Positions 24,142-32,419 of a DNA stretch of 64,000 nt are shown in pieces (positions within the stretch are counted from its first letter, which is position 1; each line of letters opens with the position of its first letter). This stretch comes from UBA1952 sp965246785 (GTDB taxonomy: Bacteria; Bacteroidota; Bacteroidia; Chitinophagales; Chitinophagaceae). Position numbers and translations under genes: made by a program. The stretch lies in NCBI GenBank assembly GCA_965246785.1, contig CBDFFM010000032.1, positions 351,281 to 415,280 on the forward strand, read 5' to 3'. The notes beneath the pieces are model-generated. The model had not been told where the DNA came from and ran no database searches. It saw nothing but the letters and a program-made list of their open reading frames with translations.

Positions 24142-26031
24142 ATGCAAGAACACGGTACAATCTCCATCCATACGGAGAACATCTTCCCGATTATTAAAAA
24201 ATTCCTCTACTCAGACCATGAGATTTTCCTGCGGGAATTGGTGAGCAACGCGGTGGATGCGACGCAGAAAATAAAGCGCCTCGCCGCCCTCGGCCAATAC
24301 AGCGGCGAGCTGGGCGAGCCCCGCGTAAAAGTGTCAGTGGATAAAGAAGCGAAGACGCTGACCATTTCCGACAACGGCATCGGCATGACGGCGGAGGAAA
24401 TCAAGAAATACATCAACCAGATTGCCTTCTCCGGGGCCACCGAGTTTATGGAGAAGTTCAAAGAAGCCGCGGACGCGCAGGAAATAATCGGGCGCTTCGG
24501 CCTCGGCTTTTACTCCGCCTTCATGGTGGCTGAACGGGTGGAAATCCAGACCCTTTCTTACCAGGAAGGCGCGCAGCCCGCCCATTGGACTTGCGACGGC
24601 TCCACGGAGTTTGATATTTCAGACGGCACTCGGACGGAGCGCGGCACGGACATCATCCTGCACATCAATCCGGATAGCGAGGAGTTTCTGGAGGAGCACC
24701 GCATTCAGAGCATTCTGGACAAGTACGCGAAGTTTCTGCCTGTTCCCATCCAGTTCGGCACGCGCACGGAGAATGAGGAGGACGGTGAGGATGCCGAAGG
24801 GAAGAAACAGTGGAAAGACGTGGAGGTGGACAACATCATCAACACCACCACGCCCATCTGGACGAAGAGCCCGACGGATTTAGGGGATGAAGACTACCTG
24901 AATTTTTACCGGGAATTGTACCCGATGAGCGAAGACCCGTTGTTCTGGATTCACCTGAATGTGGACTACCCCTTCAACCTCACCGGCGTGCTCTACTTCC
25001 CCAAGGTGAAGGCCGACTTTGAGCTGCAGCGCAATAAAATTAAGCTCTACTCCCGCCAGGTATTCATCACCGACGAGGTAAAGGACATTGTGCCGGAATT
25101 CCTGATGCTCCTGCACGGCGTCATTGACTCGCCAGACATTCCCCTCAACGTTTCCCGCTCCTTCCTGCAGGCAGACAGCGCGGTGAAGAAAATAGGCGCC
25201 TACATCTCCCGCAAGGTGGCGGATAAGCTGGGCGAGCTATTCAAGAACGACCGCAAGAGCTACGAGGAAAAGTGGAACGACATCGGCCTCTTCGTAAAGT
25301 ACGGCATCATCTCCGAGCCGAAGTTTGCGGAGAAGGCGAAGGATTTCCTGCTCCTGCAAAACGTAAAGAAGGAACTTTTCACCGAAAAGGAATACGCCGA
25401 CAAGGTTGCCCCGCTTCAAACTGACAAAGACGGCAACATCGTCTATCTGTACACGCCAGACGCCGAGAAGCAGCACGCCTATATAGCCGCCGCCGAAAAG
25501 CGCAGTTACGATGTGCTCCTGATGAACTCGCCCATTGACAGCCACTTCATCCAGCACTGGGAGCAGCAGTTAGAAAAGACCAGCCTCAAGCGCGTGGACG
25601 CGGACGTAATGGACAAGCTCATCCAGAAAGACGCCGCCATTGAGGCCGTGCTCACGCAGGAGCAACAAGACAAGGTGAAGGAAATCTTCACCAAAGCCGT
25701 CAGCAAGCCCGGCATGGAGGTAAGCATAGAAAGCCTCTCCCCGGATGAGCAGCCGGTAACGATAACGATGGACGAATGGATGCGCCGCATGAAAGACATG
25801 GCGGCCATGGGCGGAGGCGGCGGAATGTCCTTCTACGGCTCCCTGCCTGACCGCTATAAGGTGGCCGTAAACGCCAACCACCCGCTCATCTCCCGCATGG
25901 CAACGACGGAAGACGGCGCACAGCAGGAGAAGCTGGCCCGCCAGGCTTTTGACCTTGCACTCCTCGCCCAAGGCCTGCTCAACGGACAGGCGCTTACTGA
26001 TTTCGTATCACGCAGCGTGGAAATGCTGTAG
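24142..26031 (+). CDS. htpG: Molecular chaperone HtpG (Hsp90)
   Basis: A 629-residue cytosolic Hsp90 ATPase chaperone. The GHKL ATP site is complete: ELVSNAVDA with the catalytic Glu, ISDNGIGM, and GRFGLGFYSAF lid region. The middle domain has the family Arg in NVSRSFLQ. The C-terminal dimerisation domain runs to the end and lacks the eukaryotic MEEVD tail. A Glu/Asp-rich stretch near residues 212-222 corresponds to the short charged linker. Array A lies 134 bp upstream. No sigma32-like box is evident. Confidence 0.96.
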   Translation: MQEHGTISIHTENIFPIIKKFLYSDHEIFLRELVSNAVDATQKIKRLAALGQYSGELGEPRVKVSVDKEAKTLTISDNGIGMTAEEIKKYINQIAFSGATEFMEKFKEAADAQEIIGRFGLGFYSAFMVAERVEIQTLSYQEGAQPAHWTCDGSTEFDISDGTRTERGTDIILHINPDSEEFLEEHRIQSILDKYAKFLPVPIQFGTRTENEEDGEDAEGKKQWKDVEVDNIINTTTPIWTKSPTDLGDEDYLNFYRELYPMSEDPLFWIHLNVDYPFNLTGVLYFPKVKADFELQRNKIKLYSRQVFITDEVKDIVPEFLMLLHGVIDSPDIPLNVSRSFLQADSAVKKIGAYISRKVADKLGELFKNDRKSYEEKWNDIGLFVKYGIISEPKFAEKAKDFLLLQNVKKELFTEKEYADKVAPLQTDKDGNIVYLYTPDAEKQHAYIAAAEKRSYDVLLMNSPIDSHFIQHWEQQLEKTSLKRVDADVMDKLIQKDAAIEAVLTQEQQDKVKEIFTKAVSKPGMEVSIESLSPDEQPVTITMDEWMRRMKDMAAMGGGGGMSFYGSLPDRYKVAVNANHPLISRMATTEDGAQQEKLARQAFDLALLAQGLLNGQALTDFVSRSVEML

Positions 26032-26050
26032 CGATACCAGCAAACCTTTA

Positions 26051-26085
26051 CTAAAGAAGCCCTGAACCATTCAGGGCTTCTTTAG
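26051..26085. terminator. Bidirectional terminator between htpG and the DUF3606 gene
   Basis: A perfect 16-bp stem (26051-26066 with 26070-26085) around a 3-nt loop. Its end overlaps the last codon and stop of the convergent small gene. Confidence 0.9.
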
Positions 26086-26273
26086 TTGTGCAGGCGCTCA
26101 TCTTCCACGTAGCGCCTGATGTGTTCCAAAGACGTGCCCACGCTTTGTATCGCCGTTTCCATCTGAGACTTGGTGATACCCAGTGTGCGGCACCAGAGGA
26201 ACATATCCCAGGGGTCGCCGGTATTAATGTCTGTGTCGTTTGCCCGTGCGCCGGGCCCAATATCGTCACTCAT
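26082..26273 (-). CDS. DUF3606 family small protein
   Basis: A 63-residue soluble protein that fits the DUF3606 pattern: an acidic N-terminus, then a helix-turn-helix-like segment (WCRTLGITKSQMETAIQSVG) and HIRRYVEDE. The family is small, widespread in Bacteroidota and Proteobacteria, and uncharacterised. The stop codon is inside the htpG terminator stem, so the two convergent genes share it. Confidence 0.7.
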   Translation of the reverse strand: MSDDIGPGARANDTDINTGDPWDMFLWCRTLGITKSQMETAIQSVGTSLEHIRRYVEDERLHN

Positions 26274-26552
26274 CGGACTTATGTATTAAGCTGTCATCAC
26301 CGGGTTCTGCGGAATAAAACTATTCCATGCGACGTGAAATTTATACCGTTTTTCAGCGGTGCGATTAATCTTATTTCCAAACCTGCGCGTAAGCTTAAAC
26401 GAGCCTGTTTTTTTGTGCAGGCATCTCGCAAAGCCGGGTGAATGTGCTATGCTATCCATAAACTTAAATTCCTTAACGGCTTGTAAATGACGCCCAAAAG
26501 CATTGGCAGGGGGTTTTGCGGGATTATCTTCGCCCACACACGCATTTCAGTT

Positions 26553-26762
26553 ATGGAGCATATAGATGACCTAAACCCCACCTCCCCCCTTATGAACGTG
26601 CAGATACACGAGATAAAGCCGTCCAACAAAAGCAACAGCTTTGCTGCCCTGCTGGAGAAATTTTTTCTCAACATGGATGAAGAGCGCAAAACAGTTGTCC
26701 AGGCCAGATTGGACGATGGCATTATGCCCGCACAAAGCCTTATAACCCCAAAGGCTAAGTAA
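26553..26762 (+). CDS. Hypothetical small protein (69 aa)
   Basis: A 69-residue soluble protein with no family that I recognise; the central part FAALLEKFFLNMDEERKTVVQARLD looks helical. ATG 26553 follows a plausible promoter (TATCTTCG, about 30 bp upstream) and the gene is followed by a GC-rich terminator. The reading frame continues upstream to 26487, but that part overlaps the promoter. Confidence 0.5.
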   Translation: MEHIDDLNPTSPLMNVQIHEIKPSNKSNSFAALLEKFFLNMDEERKTVVQARLDDGIMPAQSLITPKAK

Positions 26763-26789
26763 AGCCATCAACCAATAGAAATAACGCCA

Positions 26790-26842
26790 GCCGCCAGCCG
26801 CCATTGCCTTTAGAAGGGCTGTAGCGGCCGGCGGCTTTTTTT
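26790..26842. terminator. Terminator between the small gene and icd
   Basis: GCCGCC-AG-CCGC (26790 onward) can pair with GCGG-CC-GGCGGC (26824-26835), followed by seven Ts. It serves the plus-strand gene and lies 20 bp past the icd stop. Confidence 0.75.
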
Positions 26843-26858
26843 GTGCGGTAAGCTCGCC

Positions 26859-28127
26859 TTACAGGTTCTTCACAATTTCCTGCGCAAACTCGCTCGTCTT
26901 CACCAATGTGGCATCGTGCATCAGCTTATAGAAGTCAACCGTAACGCGCTTGCGCATAATAGCTTCCTTCAGCGCGCTTAAAATGCGCTGTGCCGCCTCA
27001 CCCCAGCCCATATATTCCAGCATCATTACGCCGGAAAGAATAAGCGAGGATGGATTCATCGTGTCTGTGTTGGCAAAGCGCGGTGCCGTACCATGCGTGG
27101 CCTCAAATACGGCGTGGCCCGTTACATAATTGATATTCGCACCCGGCGCAATGCCGATGCCGCCCACCGCTGCCGCCAGCGCGTCGGAGATGTAATCGCC
27201 ATTGAGGTTGAGGGTGGCTACCACGGAATAATCCTGCGGCGCAAGCAGGATTTGCTGTAAAAAATTATCGGCAATCACGTCTTTGATGATAAGCTTGCCG
27301 AGGCCCTCCGCCCGCTTCTGCTCCGCATTCGCGGCATCCTCGCCCGATGTCTTTTTCGCCTTCTCCCACTGGCCCCAGGTATAGACCCAGTCACCGAACT
27401 CCCGCTCAGCCAACTCGTAGCCCCAGTTCTTAAAGGAGCCTTCCGTAAACTTCATGATGTTGCCCTTGTGCACAATCGTCACACTCGGGCAGCGATTTTC
27501 CAGCGCGTATTTAATGGCAGCCCGGATAAGGCGCTCGGAGCCGTCCTTGCTCACTGGCTTGATGCCGAAGGAAGTAGTGTCCGGGAAGCGGATAGCGTCG
27601 CCTGCACCCCATTCTTCCCGCAAAAACTTCAGGAGCTTCTGCGCCTTCTCTGTGCCCTCCTGCGCCTCAATGCCGGCATAGATGTCCTCCGTATTCTCCC
27701 GGAAGATGACCATATTCACCTTTTCCGGGTGGCATACCGGCGAGGGCACGCCCCGGAACCAATGAACGGGCCGCAGGCACACGTACAGGTCAAGCTCCTG
27801 CCGCATAGCCACGTTCAGCGAGCGGATGCCGCCGCCTACGGGCGTAGTGAGCGGGCCTTTGATGGATACTATGTATTCGCGGGCAGTATCCAGCGTGGCC
27901 GTGGGCAGCCATTCGCCGGTATGGTTGAATGCTTTCTCTCCGGCAAGCATTTCCAGCCAGTCTATTTTGCGCTTGCCGCCGTAGGCGGCCTCTACAGCAG
28001 CATCCAGCACAATTCGGGAGGCCCGCCATACGTCCGGCCCGATGCCGTCGCCTTCAATGAATGGAATGGTAGGATTGTCGGGAACAGTAAGGCGGCCGTC
28101 GGCGCCCATCGTAATCTTTTGGCTCAT
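26859..28127 (-). CDS. icd: Isocitrate dehydrogenase (bacterial Icd type)
   Basis: A 422-residue TCA enzyme that oxidises isocitrate to 2-oxoglutarate. Substrate loop RSLNVAMRQELDLY includes the Ser that AceK phosphorylates in E. coli; ENTEDIYAG and NLNGDYISDALAA (metal Asp) are intact. At the cofactor site, E. coli Lys344-Tyr345, Tyr391 and Arg395 appear here as Arg-Phe (HGTAPRFAN), Val and Lys (VTVDFYK). Basic residues at 344 and 395 still favour NADP, but the site is not the textbook one. A TACCTTCG box precedes the gene. Confidence 0.93.
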   Translation of the reverse strand: MSQKITMGADGRLTVPDNPTIPFIEGDGIGPDVWRASRIVLDAAVEAAYGGKRKIDWLEMLAGEKAFNHTGEWLPTATLDTAREYIVSIKGPLTTPVGGGIRSLNVAMRQELDLYVCLRPVHWFRGVPSPVCHPEKVNMVIFRENTEDIYAGIEAQEGTEKAQKLLKFLREEWGAGDAIRFPDTTSFGIKPVSKDGSERLIRAAIKYALENRCPSVTIVHKGNIMKFTEGSFKNWGYELAEREFGDWVYTWGQWEKAKKTSGEDAANAEQKRAEGLGKLIIKDVIADNFLQQILLAPQDYSVVATLNLNGDYISDALAAAVGGIGIAPGANINYVTGHAVFEATHGTAPRFANTDTMNPSSLILSGVMMLEYMGWGEAAQRILSALKEAIMRKRVTVDFYKLMHDATLVKTSEFAQEIVKNL

Positions 28128-28165
28128 AATGGATTTAAACGGCGCGAAGGTAAGCGGAGGGAGGA

Positions 28166-28275
28166 GAGTTAAAAGAGGTGAACGGGCTAAACAAGTACAT
28201 CCTGCTTAATCCACTCACTCATTCTACCTGCTCAACCGGTTCAACTCGTTCAACCGGTTCAACCCGTTCAACTCA
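28166..28275. repeat. 9-bp GTTGAAC/GTTCAAC arrays between icd and serA
   Basis: The right arm (about 28231-28275) is a run of nonamers of the form TCAACCGGT/TCAACTCGT. The left arm (28168-28195) is a weaker inverted run (GTTAAAAGA, GGTGAACGG, GCTAAACAA). The arms lie between the two divergent promoters, exactly as at the kinase/purM spacer. Confidence 0.8.
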
Positions 28276-28294
28276 TCATCCTACTTTCACGCCC

Positions 28295-29524
28295 GTGAAT
28301 GACACCTCGTATCCGAAGGAAAAGGTCAATATCCTACTCTTGGAAAATATCAGCGCCGGCGCTGCCGATGCGTTCCGGCAAGCCGGTTATACTTCCGTAA
28401 CCTCTTTAAAAGGCGCACTGAGCGAGGAGGAACTGCTGGCGCGAATGCCCGATGTCCATATTCTCGGCATCCGTTCCAAGACCTTACTGACAAAGCGCGT
28501 TTTAGATGCCGCGCCGCGCCTCTTAGCCACAGGCTGCTTCTGCATCGGCACCAATCAGGTAGATAAAGCGGCCGCTACGGATGGCGGCGTTGCCATTTTC
28601 AACGCGCCCTATTCCAATACGCGCTCCGTGGCGGAGCTGGTCATCGGCGCAGCCATCATGCTCATCCGCCGCATTCCGGACAAGCATAAGGCCGCCCATG
28701 AAGGCATCTGGCTGAAGGGGAGCAAGGCCTCGCACGAGCTGCGCGGCAAAACGCTCGGCATAATCGGATACGGCAACATCGGCAGCCAGGTGAGCGTGCT
28801 GGCAGAGGCCTTGGGGATGCACATCGTCTATTACGACGTTGAGAAGAAGCTGCCGCTGGGCAATGCCCGGGCAGCGCCGGATATGGGAACTCTTCTTCGC
28901 GAAGCCGACATCGTAACGGTACATGTGCCGGCCACGCCGCTAACGCAAAACCTGATAAATGCGGCAGCGCTGTCGCACTGTAAGCCGGGCGCGCTGCTTA
29001 TTAATTACGCCCGCGGCGAGGTGGCGGACATAGACGCCATTGCGCAATCCGTGCAGAGCGGCGCATTGGGCGGCGCAGCGGTAGATGTGTATCCACAGGA
29101 GCCAGAGAAGAACGGCGAGCGTTTCTTTTCGCCGTTACAGGGGCTGAGCAATGTCCTGCTCACACCGCACATCGGCGGCTCTACGGAAGAGGCGCAGGAA
29201 AGCATTGGCGAGGATGTGAGCGCGAAGTTGATTTCCTTCATAGAGCGCGGCACGACACAAGGCTCGCACACCGTGCCGGAACTCAGCTTGCCGTTGCAAG
29301 AGGGCGCACACCGCATCCTGCACATCCACCACAACCGGCCAGGCGTGCTGTCGGGTATTAACTCACAGCTTTCGGCGGCCGGCATCAATATCCTAGGGCA
29401 ATACCTGAAGACGAATGAGCGCATCGGCTACGTAGTGCTGGACGTGGATACGCGCCTCTCGGCGGATGTTGCAGCGCTGCTGAAAGGCGTAAAGGAAACC
29501 ATTCGCGTACGCTTAGTGTATTGA
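28295..29524 (+). CDS. serA: D-3-phosphoglycerate dehydrogenase
   Basis: A 409-residue enzyme that commits 3-phosphoglycerate to serine synthesis. The Rossmann motif is GIIGYGNIGSQ, catalytic Arg and Glu lie in NYARGEV and the VDVYPQEPE region, and the His is in TPHIGGSTEEAQ. The last 75 residues form an ACT regulatory domain (ILHIHHNRPGVLSGIN), so serine feedback is likely. There is no ATG at the family start. GTG 28295 is proposed, because the open frame upstream (from 28178) encodes only the GTTCAAC repeat as Ser-Thr-Arg. A TACTTTCA box lies 7 bp before the GTG. Confidence 0.9.
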   Translation: MNDTSYPKEKVNILLLENISAGAADAFRQAGYTSVTSLKGALSEEELLARMPDVHILGIRSKTLLTKRVLDAAPRLLATGCFCIGTNQVDKAAATDGGVAIFNAPYSNTRSVAELVIGAAIMLIRRIPDKHKAAHEGIWLKGSKASHELRGKTLGIIGYGNIGSQVSVLAEALGMHIVYYDVEKKLPLGNARAAPDMGTLLREADIVTVHVPATPLTQNLINAAALSHCKPGALLINYARGEVADIDAIAQSVQSGALGGAAVDVYPQEPEKNGERFFSPLQGLSNVLLTPHIGGSTEEAQESIGEDVSAKLISFIERGTTQGSHTVPELSLPLQEGAHRILHIHHNRPGVLSGINSQLSAAGINILGQYLKTNERIGYVVLDVDTRLSADVAALLKGVKETIRVRLVY

Positions 29525-29616
29525 GCTACTTTCGTCAGCCTTTTGACATAATCAGCGCACGCATTCCGGTGCAAGGGCCAGCCTTATATCTTTACCTGTA
29601 CCGACATCATTCTTTC

Positions 29617-30024
29617 ATGAAGCGCTCCCGGCTCGTTCTGCTTATCGTTGGCATGTTACTGCTTATCGGCGGCGTTTCCGCGCTTTTTGTTTGGAACAAG
29701 CCGCACCGCAAAGCGGAAAGTGAGGAAGGCATTGCCATTAGCGCGGATGTGCTGCTTACTGCTTACAATGCTGATGAGAAAGCAGCGGACGCGAAGTATC
29801 TGAATAAGACCATTGCCGTAAGCGGCACGGCGTCCAAAGTGGACAAGAACCAAGATGGGCAGACTACGGTTTTGCTGAAAACATTCGACCCGATGAGCGG
29901 TGTTTTTTGTACACTGCGCGACAAGGGTGCAAGTGTGGAAAGCGGCAAGGCGGTTACGTTGAAGGGATTTTGCTCCGGCCACGCGATGGATGTCCTGCTT
30001 ACCGATTGCATCATCGTAAAATAA
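29617..30024 (+). CDS. Membrane-anchored OB-fold (tRNA_anti-like) protein
   Basis: A 135-residue protein with an N-terminal membrane anchor (residues 5-27) and a C-terminal OB-like domain of the tRNA_anti-like group: YLNKTIAVSGTASKVDKN, then VFCTLRD and VTLKGFCSGHAMDVLLTDC. Such proteins are common and uncharacterised in Bacteroidota envelopes. ATG 29617 precedes the anchor. It lies 35 bp before a cytochrome-like lipoprotein gene and may share its transcript. Confidence 0.7.
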   Translation: MKRSRLVLLIVGMLLLIGGVSALFVWNKPHRKAESEEGIAISADVLLTAYNADEKAADAKYLNKTIAVSGTASKVDKNQDGQTTVLLKTFDPMSGVFCTLRDKGASVESGKAVTLKGFCSGHAMDVLLTDCIIVK

Positions 30025-30059
30025 AGCAGCACGGCATTTGCAATAGAATGTACGACCTC

Positions 30060-30431
30060 ATGAAAATCATCTTTACATTGGCTATCTGCTGTATAATGCT
30101 TTGCGTAAGCGGTTGCTATTGGGATAAGTCCAGCGAGCTTTACCCCGTGGCGCAATGCGATACTTCAAGCCTGAAGTGGAGTACGACCATTCAACCTATC
30201 ATGCAGCAGCAATGCGCTTACGCCGGATGCCACTCTGCCGCATCGGCACGCGGCGGCATTAACCTGAGCACTTATGCCGGTGTGCGCGACATTGCGCAGG
30301 ACGGTTCATTGGTAGGCTCCATTGAGCACAGCGGCGCTTACACGCCAATGCCATACCAAACCACTAAGCTGCCTGACTGCCAGATTGCCCAAATCCGCGG
30401 CTGGGTAGCAGCAGGCGCACTGAACAACTAA
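30060..30431 (+). CDS. Cytochrome c-like lipoprotein with CX4CH motif
   Basis: A 123-residue lipoprotein; the lipobox is CVSGC at about residues 15-19. The motif QCAYAGCHSA has two Cys separated by four residues before His, not the usual two. It is followed by GGINLSTYAGV and a Met-containing MPYQ that could be the distal ligand. This resembles the small cytochrome-like domains of Bacteroidota and Planctomycetes. Whether heme is attached through a CX4CH site is open. It lies 25 bp upstream of a YceI gene and a DUF5777 barrel. Confidence 0.75.
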   Translation: MKIIFTLAICCIMLCVSGCYWDKSSELYPVAQCDTSSLKWSTTIQPIMQQQCAYAGCHSAASARGGINLSTYAGVRDIAQDGSLVGSIEHSGAYTPMPYQTTKLPDCQIAQIRGWVAAGALNN

Positions 30432-30456
30432 CACTCAACTCTCCAACACACCACCC

Positions 30457-31005
30457 ATGAAAAAATCCATTCTCGCCATTGCGCTTCTGCTCGCCTCAGC
30501 TCCTGCCTTTGCGCAGCAATTCATGACCCGCACGGGCCGCATCACTTTCTTCTCCGAAACGCCGGTAGAAAACATCCAGGCAATCAATAACGAGGTGGCC
30601 GGTATGCTGGAGGCTAAAAGCGGCGACTTGCGTGTCATTGTACCTATCAAGAGCTTTAAGTTTGAAAAGGCGCTTATGCAGGAGCACTTCAACGAAAACT
30701 ACATGGAGAGCGATAAGTATCCAAAGGCGGAGTTCAAAGGGCGAGTAACTAATATGGCCGGTGTGAACATGAGTAAGGACGGCGCTTACAAAGTGCAGGT
30801 AGCAGGCCAACTGACGATGCACGGCGTGACGCGCGATGTATTCGTGCCCGGCACGCTCACTGTCAAGGGCGGCATACCTTCTACCGAGGCTACATTTGCG
30901 GTGCGGTGCGCGGATTATAAAATCAAAATCCCTTCGGTCGTTTCTTCTAAAATCGCGGAGCAAATCCGCGTGACTGTAGCGATGCCGATGACAGCGGTGC
31001 AATAA
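30457..31005 (+). CDS. YceI-family periplasmic lipid-binding protein
   Basis: A 182-residue exported protein with a signal peptide ending AFAQ. The YceI lipocalin-like fold is visible in GRITFFSETPVENI, VPIKSFKFEKALMQEHFNENYMES split over the helix, KYPKAEFKG and LTMHGVTRDV. Family members bind isoprenoid or fatty lipids. Its neighbours, a cytochrome-like lipoprotein and a DUF5777 barrel, suggest a shared envelope redox or lipid function. Confidence 0.9.
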   Translation: MKKSILAIALLLASAPAFAQQFMTRTGRITFFSETPVENIQAINNEVAGMLEAKSGDLRVIVPIKSFKFEKALMQEHFNENYMESDKYPKAEFKGRVTNMAGVNMSKDGAYKVQVAGQLTMHGVTRDVFVPGTLTVKGGIPSTEATFAVRCADYKIKIPSVVSSKIAEQIRVTVAMPMTAVQ

Positions 31006-31025
31006 CCCCTATTCTTTTTGTCTGC

Positions 31026-32024
31026 ATGACTGCTCTTTTACGCTTGTCGCTTAGCTGCGGCGCCGTGCTATGCCTGTCCTTAAGCGCAAATGCGCAGACT
31101 GAGCCGCCACCACCGCCTCAGCAGGAAATGCCCGTCCGCGACCCGGTGATAGGAACTGATACGCTTAAGGTCACAAAGCTGGATACTTCTATCGGTGGAA
31201 GCGGACTCCTGAACGATGCGCTTCTTACGAAGCGCGACTACACGTCTGCAACCTTTAAAAGCACGCGCGTCATCAACGGACAGAGCGTGGAAGGCGAGGC
31301 TGCCGGCGTACTCAACTTCATTATCCTACACCGCTTCGGCACGCTGCAGCAAGGCCCGCGCGACCTCTTCGGGCTGGACAATGCCAATACACGCTTCGGC
31401 TTTGAATACGGCGCTACGGATTGGCTGACGCTCGGCGTAGGCCGCTCTTCTTTTCAGAAAGAATATGACGGCTTCGCACGGATAAAGCTCCTGCGGCAGA
31501 CGACGGACAACCACATGCCCATCTCCCTTTCATACGCAGGAACCGTGATGACGCGCAGCGACGAAATCAAAAGCGAGGATACGGCAACGAAATATTTCTT
31601 CTCCAACCGCGTCACCTATTGCAATCAAATCCTGATTGCGCGCAAGTTCAGCAACCGGCTTTCGCTACAGCTATCGCCCTCGCACGTGCACTACAACTTG
31701 GTACGCGATGCGAATGACGCGAATGACGTCTTTGCCCTCGGCATTGGTGGCCGCGTAAAGCTCACCCGCCGCTTTGCGCTCACGGCGGAGTATTTCTACA
31801 CCATTCCCGGCGCGCAATGGCAGGGCTATCACAATTCGGCATCAATAGGCGTGGACATTGAGACGGGCGGGCACGTCTTTCAATTTCACATTACTAACTC
31901 CACTGGCATGAGCGAGCGCACCTTCATAGGCCAAACGGCAGACAGGTGGGAAGACGGCGGCATTCACCTCGGCTTCAACATCCACCGTGTGTTTACGATT
32001 GTGAAGCCGAAGGAATTTCGCTGA
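31026..32024 (+). CDS. DUF5777 family outer-membrane beta-barrel protein
   Basis: A 332-residue exported protein. The signal peptide (residues 1-23) is followed by a Pro-rich stretch and the DUF5777-like barrel: ATFKSTRVINGQS, LNFIILHRFG, FGLDNANTRFGFEYG and the terminal FNIHRVFTIVKP. This family is usually encoded beside YceI and cytochrome-like genes, as here, 20 bp after yceI. Its function is not known. Lack of a terminal Phe is normal for the family. Confidence 0.85.
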   Translation: MTALLRLSLSCGAVLCLSLSANAQTEPPPPPQQEMPVRDPVIGTDTLKVTKLDTSIGGSGLLNDALLTKRDYTSATFKSTRVINGQSVEGEAAGVLNFIILHRFGTLQQGPRDLFGLDNANTRFGFEYGATDWLTLGVGRSSFQKEYDGFARIKLLRQTTDNHMPISLSYAGTVMTRSDEIKSEDTATKYFFSNRVTYCNQILIARKFSNRLSLQLSPSHVHYNLVRDANDANDVFALGIGGRVKLTRRFALTAEYFYTIPGAQWQGYHNSASIGVDIETGGHVFQFHITNSTGMSERTFIGQTADRWEDGGIHLGFNIHRVFTIVKPKEFR

Positions 32025-32116
32025 CCCGTAGGAATGCGCCTGGTGGCGGCGCGTTCTGACTAACCATAAGGCACGCTGGCATAATTCTTCTTCCCTTCTC
32101 AAAAAGCAATTACATC

Positions 32117-32320
32117 ATGGAACCAGAAAACCAACCCAGCAGGCAGGAGTTAAAAGAAAGCACTGACCCGCAGCAAAGCGAAATGGACTTAAACATACTC
32201 GGCGGCATGTTTCAGGACGCTGTAGGCGATACCAAGGGCCGCCAGGACAGCGACGGCAATCAGGCCGGCGCCAGCCAGACCGGCGGCGTGGATGCTGAAA
32301 AGGAGAAAGGACATTCGTAG
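32117..32320 (+). CDS. Small hydrophilic acidic protein (67 aa)
   Basis: A 67-residue protein rich in Gln, Glu, Asp, Gly and Ser, without signal peptide or membrane helix, and probably disordered. It has its own strong bidirectional terminator 15 bp after the stop. It resembles in style the 143-residue protein at 40674. I do not recognise a family. Confidence 0.6.
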   Translation: MEPENQPSRQELKESTDPQQSEMDLNILGGMFQDAVGDTKGRQDSDGNQAGASQTGGVDAEKEKGHS

Positions 32321-32334
32321 CACCTAAAGGCACA

Positions 32335-32374
32335 AATAAAAGAAGGCTTCGCACATGCGAAGCCTTCTTTTATT
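32335..32374. terminator. Bidirectional terminator between the small gene and mdh
   Basis: A perfect 18-bp stem (32335-32352 with 32357-32374) around a 4-nt loop, with A and T tracts inside the stem ends. It serves both convergent genes. Confidence 0.92.
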
Positions 32375-32386
32375 ATCAAGGACGTC

Positions 32387-32418
32387 TCAACCTTTCAACG
32401 TCTTAACCTTTCAACTTA
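32387..32418. repeat. Four 8-bp units downstream of mdh
   Basis: TCAACCTT, TCAACGTC, TTAACCTT, TCAACTTA run at an exact 8-bp period and end at the mdh stop codon. Confidence 0.75.
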
Positions 32419-32419
32419 A

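Noticed and set aside
26286..26537. 83-codon open frame on the minus strand
   Set aside because: No start context, no family, and it overlaps the promoter of the 26553 gene; I see nothing else in this spacer.
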